NCBI RefSeq assembly: GCF_964340395.1
Contig: NC_135554.1
Coordinates: 6,390,975-6,454,974 of the forward strand
DNA length: 64,000 bases
From: Glandiceps talaboti
Lineage: Eukaryota > Hemichordata > Enteropneusta > Spengelidae
Reading direction: 5' to 3'
Positions 22,714 to 34,012 of this stretch are shown here, piece after piece. Within the stretch, counting starts at the first letter, position 1. Every line of letters starts with the position of its first letter. The position numbers and the translations under genes are program-made. The notes beneath the pieces are model-generated. The model was not told where the DNA came from. It ran no database searches and saw only the letters and a list, made by a program, of their open reading frames with translations.

Positions 22714-23081
22714 ATTAGTGAGTCCACGTCTTACATTCTGTTTCCGCTCTATTTCAAGTAGGGTTTCTGGTTCTGAGCTTTTAAGATTACTCTCCCTTTT
22801 CACAAGATGATCCAGGTAGGTAACTACCATGTCCAGTCTTTCAATTTCGCTTTCAAACCTTTCCTTATAAAGTTTTATGAGGACATTCTGTTTCTTACCA
22901 TACTTTAGAGTAGCTACACACTAGTTTTATGAGGACATTCTGTTTCTTACCATACTTTAGAGTAGCTACACACTAGTTTTATGAGGACATTCTGTTTCTT
23001 ACCATACTTTAGAGTAGCTACACACTTGAATGTTTTGAGTTTGTCGGGTTTTTTATTTGTCTTGGTTTTGTAGGCTGTCAT
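22714..23081 (-). pseudogene. unrecognised coding-looking exon broken by a 52-bp triplication
   Basis: On the minus strand an ATG at 23,081 opens MTAYKTKTNKKPDKLKTFKC then VATLKYGKKQNVLIKL. A strongly coding-like stretch follows downstream: KLYKERFESEIERLDMVV, TYLDHLVKRESNLKSSEPE and TLLEIERKQNVRRGLTN, ending at a consensus donor (GTAAGT, 22,708-22,713). The two halves are joined through three tandem 52-bp copies. One copy would keep the frame, but the two extra copies add 104 bp and break it. The charged, heptad-like composition suggests a helical or coiled-coil domain; I do not recognise the family. It may be a functional gene with an assembly or allelic expansion, a pseudogene, or an upstream gene transcribed in the same direction as SNRPA1. 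Confidence 0.45.
22871..23026 (-). repeat. three 52-bp tandem copies
   Basis: Copies begin at 22,871, 22,923 and 22,975 (AGTTTTATGAGGACATTCTG...) and are almost identical. The unit lies inside a coding-looking exon and is not a multiple of three. Confidence 0.9.
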
Positions 23082-23784
23082 ACGAAAGTCGACAGGGGTT
23101 TTCTGACTTCCAACTTCCAACTTCCAACTCCAACTATTAAAAGTGTGTATGTTTTACTTTATTATGCCTAATGGGCCAGGGTGTGAAGTCTTGATTTATA
23201 TGCCAAATGGGTCAGGATGGTAAGTTTTGATTTATACCAAATAATCCAAACACCACGAAATACATTTTCCATTTTCCGAAAACTACACAGTTTTAGATTT
23301 GTTGGTGAGAAATATTCATACGTGAGTATCCGGTATCCATTTTGACATTTCTCCTGATAATTTTCAAGATTTTGTTTACTGTAGTGAAACCATTTCATAC
23401 ATTTCAACCAAGCAAAAAATAAAAACACTGCTTTGAAATGTATTTTTAAAAATAATTCCATCAAAATGTGCTAACATTAAAACTGAATTAAGATATTTAT
23501 TATTGTTTGCAAATTTTATTCATAATTAGTCAAATTGAACCTCTAAAAGATACTGGTTGGTGTCTGCTACAGGACATGCCCTGGAGGTTTGAAAAGTGGT
23601 GTGGTTGTTTGCAGGACTTGTCCTGAAGCTGAAAGGGGTGAGAATGGGGCTTAATTGATGAGTCAGGAACGTCAAATGACAAGTCAGGAACGTGATTTAC
23701 CCTACATATTGGATTTACCCTATTATAGGACTAAGCCTTCATACCTGATATACCTTACATATCTGATTTACCCTATATATATGA

Positions 23785-23863
<79 letters not shown>

Positions 23864-24069
23864 GAAATAATATACTTGAACCTAGTATTGGCCAAAAAAA
23901 ATTCAATAGGAAGTTATAATCATTATCAAATTCATTTGTGTCACAAAGAACACAAGTATCGACTCAGTCACTTTGTCGTCTTCCTGTTTTAATTTTAAAC
24001 CATACTGGCGTGAAGAGCATCTAAAATGTGTCAACATTCTTCTATGACTAATAATAATGATAATAACTG
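23082..24069. other. intergenic, no gene recognised
   Basis: Apart from the AT microsatellite at 23,788-23,858 and a short run of TTCCAACTT repeats near 23,107, nothing recognisable was seen. Minus-strand open frames here show no coding signal. Confidence 0.4.
23788..23858. repeat. (AT)n microsatellite
   Basis: About 71 bp of uninterrupted AT alternation. Confidence 0.95.
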
Positions 24070-24495
24070 ATGTTACGTAGAGCTTGAGTATTGGCACTGA
24101 TGTATTTGAAGTAGTTTATTTTGTACTCTGAATTCATTAACATACAATTGTGTAGACGTCCATCTGGATGCGCTATTATTATAATGACTCGAGAGACGTT
24201 AGATCTTTTGATTGGTCGAGAGAGTATATTAATGTTGGGACAACGATAAACTAATTAGAGAGAATAACGTGTTATGTTAGTGTAGAAGGTGGGAGTCAGT
24301 TTATCATTTCGCCAGACAAATGTGGTGCAAGGCAAGGTAGTAGTGACGCTTGGTCGACGTGGCATGGTGTGTCGGTGTTCAGCTATCCACGTGTATACAT
24401 GCTCTTCGTCGGAACTCAATGTGTGTTGTTCACCTGTATAAAATGTCCACATCCACCTTTGAAGTAAGTGTGAGATAACTACTACGTATACCTAC
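24070..24495 (+). mobile_element. possible LTR retrotransposon remnant (solo LTR plus primer-binding site)
   Basis: A TATA-like TGTATAAAAT at about 24,436 is followed 60 bp later by TACTGGCGACGAGAAG (24,492-24,507), which resembles the TGGCGAC-type primer-binding sites next to the 5' LTR of Ty3/gypsy elements. No gag-pol remains nearby and no second LTR was seen, so this is a weak call. Confidence 0.3.
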
Positions 24496-24597
24496 TGGCG
24501 ACGAGAAGTTTCCATGTTGGATGTATAGCCATCAAAGGTAAATGCTTTTGTGTGAAAAACAGTGCAATTTGAGAATAGCGAACTTTAGCATTCGTAA

Positions 24598-25185
24598 GGG
24601 AGTGTCCAGATCTTACTTCCAGTGGGGCCCGGGAGGATTTCCCCTTTTCCTTGTGTATTTTTTTCATGCCCCCCCCCCATAATGAGCATAAATTACCAAA
24701 AGAGTGAAAATTAAAAAAGAGAAAAATCAGACATAGTATCCACTTACATAGTAGGAACATCAGAATTTAGATTTAGAAAACTGGCTGGAAAAATTAATGA
24801 AATTAATATTAATATCATGGACATGAATGAAACAGATAGTGACTGAGACTGAAAGTGATACTTCTGTAATGCATGATCTAGGCAGTGATATGGAGACAAT
24901 TGTGATACTGATAACTCAGAAAATTCATGTACTGATGATAGCACTGATAGTGATTGTGATGAAACAAGTCTTGCACATCCTCAGAGACAAGGTACTTTGA
25001 GAAGTACCAGAATTGCAGTTGATTTATGTTGAATTAAATAATCATGATTTTTTTCAATTACCCCCCTAGAAAATTGTGATTTTTTTTGTTTAGCCCCCCC
25101 CCCCCCTAATTTTTCCTGAGAAAAATTGATGCTTCCCCTTCCCGAAAATCCCCCGGGCCCCCTGAAGTAAAATCTGGGCGCTCCC
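24598..25185. mobile_element. small terminal-inverted-repeat element
   Basis: GGGAGTGTCCAGATCTTACT at the left is matched on the opposite strand by GGGAGCGCCCAGATTTTACT at the right. The pairing continues through GGGGCCCGGGAGGATTT and its counterpart. GCATTC occurs near both ends. Long C runs lie inside both arms. There is no coding capacity. Confidence 0.55.
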
Positions 25186-25434
25186 TCGTCATTTCGCATT
25201 CCGACATAAACCATCTGTTCATCCGCCGTTGAAGACCAGCGTAGAGACCAAAGCACTCTAGTACAAGATAGATTATGTTGAACTCTATTATTTATAAGAT
25301 AATTGCGTTGTATGTGATAATTTGATCCTGATAAATACTTTATCGTACATTGTAGTATACATTTTTTAGTGGTCTGAGTACACACATGTATCATGGAAAG
25401 TTGAGAACAACACGCCTACATATGTAATACAGCA

Positions 25435-25945
25435 GGTCGACGTCAACATGTGCGCTCGTACTAGAAGTAGTACCTGACTGACCCATTGGAAATACGCGTT
25501 CACTTTTCCTCACGTTTTTGTTCCTAAAGCTATTTTGCTCACGCTCACAGTATTGTGTACCATCTTATTTCAATTCTGGTCAGTTTCACAATAATGAATG
25601 TAATTGTTATTGATGCAACAAACTTTAGTTGTTTTAGATTAACTACCCTTACCCGTTGCACATGGATCTTGTCCTATGTACTACATCATGTAATAATACA
25701 TCACACATCGGTCATAACGTGACGGTGTACACATGTATGTACGCGGCTGAAGTCGCGGTTGTTGGAAAAACAGATACTATCACACGTAAATTAATAGTTT
25801 TGAGAACTGGTATAATGTTTGAGCGATCAATTTTGAAGGCAATAATAATGTGTATTTGACGCCGAAATACGTCGTAATGGATGTCAAATGTCACACCTGT
25901 CACGAGCACGACGTTCTCGGGACCGGCGTCTGTCAGCAGAGTCGG
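25435..25945 (+). mobile_element. fragment related to the hAT-like element interior
   Basis: This segment matches parts of 5,780-6,460: GTCGACGTC..AACATGTGCGCT, the TTATTGATGCAACAAACTTTA block, GTCGCGGTTGTTGGAAAAA and ATCACACGTAAATTAA, and it ends near GTCAGCAGAGTCGGCC. It lacks the terminal repeats and the charged ORF, so it is a truncated copy or the recombinant interior of a relative. Confidence 0.6.
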
Positions 25946-27245
25946 CCCCCCAAAAAAGTTGAAAAAAAAGTTGGAAAAAAGAGTTAGAAAATAAAAAAGT
26001 TCGAATAAAATAATAAAAAAACTTGCCATATATCCCAGGTAGATGATCGTAAAATTAATTTTTCCATAGAGTTTATATCCGATTTAGATAAAGATTCATC
26101 TGTGCATTTTCGAACATCACACTAGTAACCACGATAACGGTGAGTAAGGCGAGTCGTGCTTCACGTAGTAGAGTGCACGTGAGTACATAATGACATGTCT
26201 GATAGTACATGTAATTTGTCATCCACGGCAATCAGCGAGGGGTGTGTCATGTGTATTTACATCCTACCCCTTCCTTGTTTGTTTGACGTATTAAATATCA
26301 TTCGATGAATACATAGAATTTGTTTTAATATCGTATTAAGATTTCTTTATTTTTGACGTGATGCACGGGGCCGGCATGAATACTAGTCTAGTAGATGTGT
26401 GACAAAAAGCTATATAGTTACCATTTGCAGTACGGATTCCTCCAGTAAATCATGCTCATTGTATGAACTTGTCAGACATTCAATGGGCTTTGACCGAAAA
26501 CATTTACGAAAATCGAATAATTCTTTTCGTATTATCAATCTTATTTTATTTACAAATGTCAAATAATTTTTTAATATACTTTACTTAATTCTTATTAACA
26601 ATGGCAAGGACCGACACGGAACAGTTATCATAAGTATGTCAAAGTTCAAGTGCTGTAAACACAAAGGTATGAGCGTACGAATACAGTGCGAAAAATTGTC
26701 AACCTAAATAGTAATTACCGTCGATAAAAAGAAACGTCTTTATAACAAATATGCGGATGCGGAAGCCTATCTAGTACGTACGGGGCTTGGGAGAGTTGGG
26801 AGACCGTGCCACTGCCTTTGTCTTTATCTCCGACTCTCTGCCTCTCATATCACTATATTTAATATTAGACTTCACAGGTGCACAGTACTTTTCATAGGGA
26901 TAATATCGTTTAAAAAGTGTGTTGCATCTAAGCTAGAGTCTAATATTAGATGGATGGTGGATATTTGTGCAATGTCGCGCATTCATGAAAAATCCGGAAC
27001 GTAGCTACCTCCGTCATGAAGGCAGAAAGTCCTTCCTATCTGCATGTCTACACTGAGTGATATAGTTTTGAATAATTTCACAATGGTGGTTGATAGAATG
27101 CATTTTTAAAATCATGTATCAGCACGATGTTAAAAGAACATGAAAGTTTTCCAGAGAAATAACACAACAGCCTAATCTCTCACACTTCCCAAGAGATCAA
27201 AATATCAAAGTTCAATTCAATCATAAGCACACCACAGGGTGCAGT
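25946..27245. other. intergenic, nothing recognised
   Basis: No gene, RNA or structured element recognised. An A-rich stretch (25,951-26,021) follows the hAT-related fragment. Confidence 0.4.
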
Positions 27246-27557
27246 GAGCATGGAATTGATTGATCGATCGATCGATCGATCGATCGATCGATTTATTGAT
27301 TGATTTATTATTTGGGTGAATGATTCGATTGAATGATTAATATTTTTGGTGAAATAAAACCTATTTTGTGTGTGATGTTGATCTATTGACTCATTGATTT
27401 TTGTAGTGATATAAAAACAATTTCTTCTTTCCCTGGCTACTTTTCTCACTTTCAGCTGTATATAATTCTCTCCTTATTGATTAAATAAAGACATCTTGTC
27501 CATTATTCACCTCTTATTTCCTTATAATCGATCGATCGATCAATCAATTCCATGCTC
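27246..27557. repeat. inverted repeat capped by GATC microsatellites
   Basis: GAGCATGGAATTGATTGATC followed by (GATC)n at 27,247-27,292 is matched by (GATC)n then GATCAATCAATTCCATGCTC at 27,524-27,557, with about 230 bp between. The unique flanks as well as the microsatellite are inverted, so this is not merely two independent satellites. Confidence 0.7.
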
Positions 27558-27905
27558 CTTATGTTGTAAGGTTTCTGGTGATGAGAAAGTATTGAGGTTA
27601 AAGGAAGAAGAAATCACTTTCCGTCTTGGAACGCTGGATCCCCTTGGAATTAATAGATTATTCTCGTCTTTCCCAATCTAAACAGGGTATCTTTTTAATT
27701 TCAGGCGTATTCTATTGGGTTCTATTTGTTGCGTGCGAATATTAGAACTTTTCCCACGTATAACCGTTTATATATCACGCGCGGTTTTGTTCCATTACAT
27801 TCAGATATGTTCAGTCAGGTATTAACCTAACATTTCTGTATCTCGCCGATTTTTCCTTTGAAAAGGAATATTTATTCGAAACGTCGGATTTTACATCTAT
27901 TTATA
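27558..27905 (+). mobile_element. probable Penelope-like element 3' fragment
   Basis: The plus-strand frame reads EEEITFRLGTLDPLGINRLF, which fits the 'RE..WI..LGTL.P.GLN' ending of the Penelope-like GIY-YIG endonuclease region. It is followed by a stop, and about 200 bp later by TTCGAAACGTCGGATTTT, a motif often seen at the ends of such elements. The rest of the element is missing. Identification is from remembered motifs and not alignment. Confidence 0.45.
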
Positions 27906-27934
27906 CGGACTGATTTATAAGTTCCATATACATT

Positions 27935-28008
27935 TCTATGTATGTATGTATGTATGTATGTATGTATGTATGTATGTATGTATGTATGCATGCATGTATG
28001 CATGTATG

Positions 28009-28040
<32 letters not shown>

Positions 28041-28086
28041 TGTATGTATGTACAGAGCGAGAGATGCATACATACATACATACATG
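27935..28086 (+). repeat. (TATG)n microsatellite and CATACA tail
   Basis: About 115 bp of ATGT repeats with a few ATGC variants is followed by (CATA)n up to 28,084. The open frames of MYVC or IHTY repeats through it are artefacts. Confidence 0.95.
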
Positions 28087-29650
28087 TGTTAAGACAAAAA
28101 ATGGTCTGACCCGCCAATTTCCAATACAGAGAGGTATTAGACAAGGGAATGGCCTCACCCCCCTACTATTTAATATCTATGTAAATGATATAAAAAGACA
28201 AATTGATATGTCAAACAATGACCCACCAACTCTCCTAACTAGCAGGCTGTCTTGCTTACTATATGCTGACGATTTAATGTTACTATCGGAATCAAATACT
28301 GGTCTACAAAATGCCCTCAATGCAGTCGAAATCTTCTGTGAAAGATGGCACTTAGATATAAATATTGCCAAATCAAAGATCATGATTTTCAATAAGTCAG
28401 GAAAATGTTTGAAGAAATTTAAATTCTACATAAACAAGCAAGTACTAGACTGCGTTCCCTCCTACACATGCCTTGGAATAAAACTGAGCACCACAGGGCA
28501 CAAGATGACCTAAGATATAGAGCACTGAAGGCACTGTTTAAATTAAAACAAGACCTGTTTTTAGAAACAACTATCCCCATCAAATTACATCTTAAATTAT
28601 TTGATGCAGTGGTGAAGCCCATTCTCCTATACTGCAGTGAGGTTTGGTCACATGAAAACATTAACCAGTCTCAAAACCTAATGAAATTTTCAACTCCCAT
28701 GGAAAAACTACACATAAAGTTCTGCAAATTCCTACTAAATGTGAACTGTAAAGCTGCCAATACAGCTTGCCTTATGGAACTAGGCCGCTACCCCCTACTA
28801 GTATCTGGCCTGACACAAATGTTCAAATATTGGCTAAAGATCTCACAGAAAGCAGAAAATACCCTAACTAAGGAAGCTTACTGTCTGAGTAAAAATCTGG
28901 AGTCCAGTGGAATACAATCATGGGCCACAGGAATGAAGCAAACACTAAAACTCTTGAGTATGGATAAGGTCTGGACAGCTGAACCAAACCATTCTAACAG
29001 TGAAAACCTAATAGCTATATTTAAAGAAAAGTTAAAGTTGCTTCTCCACAAAAATATAATGGACACAATGAAGGACAACAAGGACAAACAATATAAAAAT
29101 AAATTACGTACATATAGACAAATTAAAACGGATACGAACTTTGAAAACTATTTAGAAGACATTAAAAACCCACAATACAGATCAGCAATGACAAAACTTA
29201 GAATTAGTGCACATATTTTACATATAGAAACTGGAAGATACACAAACACCACCTTATCAAGCAGGACAAGGTGAAATAGAAGACGAGGAGCATTTCTTAT
29301 TACGCTGTACAGGATATCAAAATGAAAGGAAAGAACTCTTTAACCAATTAAATATATATTCTGGTTCAAGCATGGATAATCTCATAAAGATTCTCAAAAT
29401 AAAAGACACAAATAAACTAGTTGAAATAGGTACATTTATTCAACAAGGATTCAAAATTCGAGAACACCACTTGAACAAAAATATACCAGCTGCCTCGTGA
29501 TATACATTTGACAATTACATTTACATGTATATGTTGATTTTCACATTGTGAAATTACTCTGTTTTTTGTGTATGGTCAATATAAGCATTTTCTTTTTTAC
29601 TTTATTGTACTATACTGATATCTAAAATGATAGATAAGGTTGCAATAAAG

Positions 29651-29722
<72 letters not shown>
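28086..29722 (+). mobile_element. 5'-truncated LINE with (ATT)n tail
   Basis: Plus-strand reverse transcriptase remains include RGIRQGNGLTPLLFNIYVND, CLLYADDLMLLS (the YADD catalytic box) and SYTCLGIKLS. After a frame break near 28,500 the frame continues with DLRYRALKALFKLKQDLFLE, and after another near 29,270 with EDEEHFLLRCTGYQNERKEL. The order is that of the C-terminal half of an L2/CR1-like non-LTR retrotransposon ORF2. The 3' end is AATAAAG followed by (ATT)n at 29,651-29,722. The 5' end stops abruptly at the TATG/CATA satellite, so endonuclease and N-terminal RT are missing. Clade is not resolved. Confidence 0.85.
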
Positions 29723-29724
<2 letters not shown>

Positions 29725-29792
29725 ATACATACATACATACGTACGTACGTACGTTTGGTTTGGTTTGGTTTGGTTTGGTTTGGTTTGGTTTA
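29651..29792. repeat. compound microsatellite between two LINE tails
   Basis: (ATT)n 29,651-29,722, (ACAT)n to 29,740, (ACGT)n to about 29,753 and (GGTTT)n 29,754-29,791 are directly joined. The first is the tail of the plus-strand LINE and the last is the tail of the minus-strand LINE. Confidence 0.95.
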
Positions 29793-30075
29793 TTGATTTC
29801 ACCAGGAAAAAAACATACATAACAAATAAATAAACAAAATATATAAATTAAATTAAGTCAAAGAATATTCAATCAAATACATGTACATCAGTAATTACAT
29901 GGACCTGGTGGGGGTTGTAGGAATAGTTCTACAGAACTAGTCAAGCCCACAACCCTTACAGAATGAGTTATAAAGTCGAAAATACTGGGTAAAACTCGGG
30001 TAGCGGAAAAATAAACAAAATGTGATAAGAATAATTGTCAAGATAATGCTTTGCATGAACGAATAAATAGGATTT

Positions 30076-30121
<46 letters not shown>

Positions 30122-32262
30122 AAACAGCAAGATAGACATACATACATACATTGAAGTACCTATTACTAAGTACTTTACTAAGTACTTACTTACTTATTGA
30201 AGTAAGTAAGCTTTTAAGGCATGTTTGAATGAATGTCTGTAGGATATGTTTTTTATGTAGTCTGGGAGTGAATTCCAGTGTGTTACAGCTGCATACTTGA
30301 TATTGTGTTGACTATGAGATAACCTAACTTTAGGGACAGAGAAATTATTTTGAGTCGCGAAACGGGTGGGATACATGTGAGGAGGTTTTTTAAAGTAATG
30401 TGTTATATCATGGGCAAAGTGATTATTTAACAAGTCAAAGATGAAAACGCATGTGTGCAGTTTACATAGTTTATAAATGTCTAAAATACCAAGTTGTCTG
30501 AAAAGAGGGTCGCTATGAGCATGAAAGTCAGAAAAAGTAATGAGGCGAGCAATTTTCTTTTGAAGTAAAAGTATTGGCTGTAAGGAAGTTGCATAGGTAT
30601 TACCCCATATTTCTAGGCAGTAAGTAATGTGTGGTAGAATGAGTGTGTTATATAATAACAAGAGAATGGCTTTCGGTACATAGTGTCGCAACTGTGCAAT
30701 AAGTCCAACTTTTCGGGTGATAGCATTAACAACATTTTGGATATGTGATTTCCATGTAAGATTGCGATCAAGAGTAACTCCTAGATAGGTTGATGACATG
30801 ACGCACTGTATTTCATTCCCGTCTATTCCTATATTACCCTCAACTGAGATTTTCCCGTGGGGTGTATTAATAATCATGTAATTTGTTTTTTCAGCATTGA
30901 TCGTAAGTTTATTTGCTTGACACCAATCATAAACCTTTTGAAAGTCACAATTGGTTTGGGTAAGGTTTATATTATTATCCTTGATAAATTTAAATAAATT
31001 AGTGTCGTCTGCGAATAGACGGAATTGAAATTGGTCAGTTGCATTTGCGATGTCATTAATATAAATTATAAATAAAATGGGGCCAAGAATCGATCCTTGT
31101 GGAACGCCACACTGTAACTGTCTATAGGGTGATGAGACACTATTAATTGTTACGGACTGTTGTCGGTTACTGAGATAGCTTTTAAACCATGCTAAAGGGA
31201 GACCTCTAATCCCATAATGATGTAGCTTACTGATTAATATTTCGTGGTTAATAGTGTCGAACGCTTTTTTGAGGTCAATAAAGACCCCAAAAGTAGAAAA
31301 CCCGTTGTCAAGATGATCACTAATTTCTGAGACCAAGTCTGCCATGGCAAGCTTTGTACTAAATTTCTTACGGAAGCCGAATTGTGTGTTAATGAGTATA
31401 TGTTTAATGTCAAGATAGTGAACAAGTTGCTTGTTAATGATAGATTCAAAGATTTTACTGAAAATTGGAAGAATTGAAATAGGTCTGTAGTTATTGATTT
31501 CTTCAGCGTTGCCTTTTTTATAGATTGGTATTATTTTGGCTATTTTTAGTGAACTAGGAAAAATCCCTTGGCTCAGTGAACAGTTGATAACATGTGCAAG
31601 GGGGCTTGAAATAACATTTCCAGCATGTATAACTAATTTTGGATGAATTTTATCAAGGCCAACGGCTTTGCGTGGGTCAAGACTGTTAATTTCATTCAGG
31701 ACATCTTGTTCGGTCACTGGGTGAAAGAAAATTGACTCAGGATAGTTGCCACGAAGATACTGAGAGAAGTTAGTAGATGAAGTAATGCCTGCTGCTAGAT
31801 TTGTGCCAATATTTACAAAGAACTCGTTAAATTCGTCAGCGATATCAAGACTTTGGGTTACAGCACCTTTACCAGAAATCTGGGAGTTTATTTTACGTGG
31901 AGAGAGTTTGTTAGTAGTTTTATTTAGAACTTCATTGATCACTTGCCATGTTTTATTTGTGTTACCGTTTGCCCACTGAAACCTGTTCATGAAATACCTT
32001 TTTTGGGATGACTTCAGAAGCCTAGTTAAAATATTTCTGTATACCTTGTATTTTGTTTTGTGATATGCATTGTGAGAATTATCTCGCATTACTTTGAATA
32101 GTCTATGTTTTGTACGTATCGACTTGATAAGTCCGTTTGAAAGCCATGGTTTACGAGTAGGCTTAGACTGGTTATTATAATTTTTATAGGGAAGGTGTTT
32201 TGAATGAATTTTGTAAAAAATGTCATAAAAGGCTAAGTATGCACTATTAGCATCCGTGCGTA
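29755..32262 (-). mobile_element. 5'-truncated LINE with an intact reverse transcriptase frame
   Basis: A single open minus-strand frame ends at 30,194. From about residue 26 it reads element sequence; the residues before that come from the CAGA/TACA satellite, so the apparent start is artificial. It contains NNYRPISILPIFSKIFE (about 280-296), FIDLKKAFDTINH (351-363), the template-contact block CGVPQGSILGP (408-418) and the catalytic FADDTNLF (440-447), followed by a thumb-like TYLGVTLDRNLTWKSHI. The RT aspartates are all present. The endonuclease domain is absent by 5' truncation. The 3' UTR runs to 29,755 and ends in an AATAAACC-(AAACC)n tail. The type is Jockey/CR1-like; I cannot resolve the clade. 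A (CAA)n run at 30,077-30,120 lies in the 3' UTR. Confidence 0.88.
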
Positions 32263-32281
32263 CATACATACATACATACAT

Positions 32282-32320
<39 letters not shown>
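32261..32320 (+). repeat. (TACA)n(CAGA)n microsatellite
   Basis: About 24 bp of TACA joined to about 38 bp of GACA repeats, directly at the 5' truncation point of the minus-strand LINE. Confidence 0.95.
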
Positions 32321-33484
32321 TATACCGTACATTGTAAAAGTCGTTTAAAATCGGTGCAGTGTTTGCCTTAAAGTATGGATTACGATCTGGTATTTATTTT
32401 GGATTTCTAATATAATATAAAACAATTTTATCGTGGCTTCCTACTTGATAAATGAATGTGAAATAACATTGATAAAGTTTGTGTTTGAAACTCAATAGAT
32501 TACATAAAAGCTAAAAATGTATAAAACGTTTGTTATTGTACGTACAAGAACAAAAAAATGTTTACTTTGATTTTTCTTTGATTGACTTACAAACAAAGAC
32601 TTGGCATGTGTCATTTCATGATCATAATGATAAAATTGTTATAAATCCAAAATCCAAAAATAAATACCCAGTCATCACCTATATAAGCTTATTATGTCAG
32701 GGTAAATGGTGTATGGCGGTACATGTACACAGCTAACTTTTTTCGACAGTGAGAGACCATAAGAAAGATTGTATGATGACGTGTGAATAAGATATGCAAC
32801 TGTGAGGCTTCTGATATCTTACTTTTCAAACGTTTTTTTTTTTCTGGAGGTAGATGTTCGTAGACTACCGTCATTGTACTAAATGGCCGTAAGCCTGCCG
32901 CAGATATATAATCATTATTTTACTGCATACAGTACAGTGTAATATTTACACAAAATGTTATAATTCCTTAAAGCATGATGATAGTTGCGTAAAAATCGAG
33001 TTGTGATGTACAGTTTACTCTGTTGAACAGTTACCATGGCGAATGTTCTATCAAATCACCATGGCTACTAGCAAGGTTGCACATTTGCACTATTGTTCAA
33101 TTTAGTTGATTTTTCCACAACTTAAGGAATTATAACTTCCTACGACTTTATGTTCACATGTTCAGCAATAAATAACATCTCTTGGCCCTTGGGTATCGCA
33201 AATACACCTGTAGTCGTACGCGTCTTTGTATGCGCTGAACACTGTATAAGACCTGGATGTTGTAAAGAGCTCGTCCCTTGCCCGAACGTTCCTAAAATCG
33301 GCAAAAAAATTGTATACTTTTGAGCGTATCTTTGACCATGTCCCCTAAAACTGTCGATTGCACCGTTTTTTCCCAAGCAGTAAAAAAAGTATTAAAAGAC
33401 CGTTAGAGCCTGGAGACAAGGCCATACATAATATTGACAACGTCATATCAGAACGGTCTTTAAGTCACGCTCGACTTCACAGCC
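32321..33484. other. intergenic, nothing recognised
   Basis: No coding signal or structured repeat identified. Open frames here are short and lack recognisable motifs. Confidence 0.4.
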
Positions 33485-33790
33485 AGAGTTGATAGATTTG
33501 ATCAGTCAAAGGATGATGATGTTGGCAACTTTTAGTAAAGTGACCATTAGGGAGCATTCAGTATTTACATGGGGGGGGGGGGGTTTCGGAGGAATCGGGG
33601 GCAGGTCTCATTTTACAAATCTGTTCTTGGGGGAGGGTCATATTTTGTATTACAATATTTGGGGGAGGGTGATATTTTACAATCCGTATTTTTGTGACCA
33701 AATTAAAGATTCAATTATTGTCAATTTGTTTTGTGTGTTTTGAGATGTAAAGTGAGATGAACACTCAACATGTTTTTACGAGTACTTTAC
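33485..33790 (+). repeat. G-rich dispersed repeat, copy A
   Basis: The block TAGATTTGATCAGTCAAAGG..., AGTGACCATTAGGGAGC, a G run, then two or three TGGGGGAGGGT(C/G)ATATTTTACA units, ending near GAGATGAACACTCAACATG. It is repeated at 35,525-35,840 in the same orientation. Confidence 0.75.
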
Positions 33791-34012
33791 ATTCCAAAAT
33801 ATAAAAATAAAATTACATATATTGTAAGAAAATTGTTCAATAAAACGAAGCATTTTGTTGAGTGAACCATCTCACCTTATCACTCACACTGTCCGTGAAT
33901 GTTGTTAAAATATGTTGGTGATGGTAGCAATGAAGGTGAAGGTGCTGATGATGATGAACTTTTACAAGTGACCTGATCAGACAGAGTATGCACAACACGG
34001 AAAGCACGTTTT

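Noticed and set aside
27872-28158. Tyr-Ile-His-Thr and Met-Tyr-Val-Cys frames
   Set aside because: Translation of the TATG satellite on both strands; only the part after 28,086 is LINE sequence.
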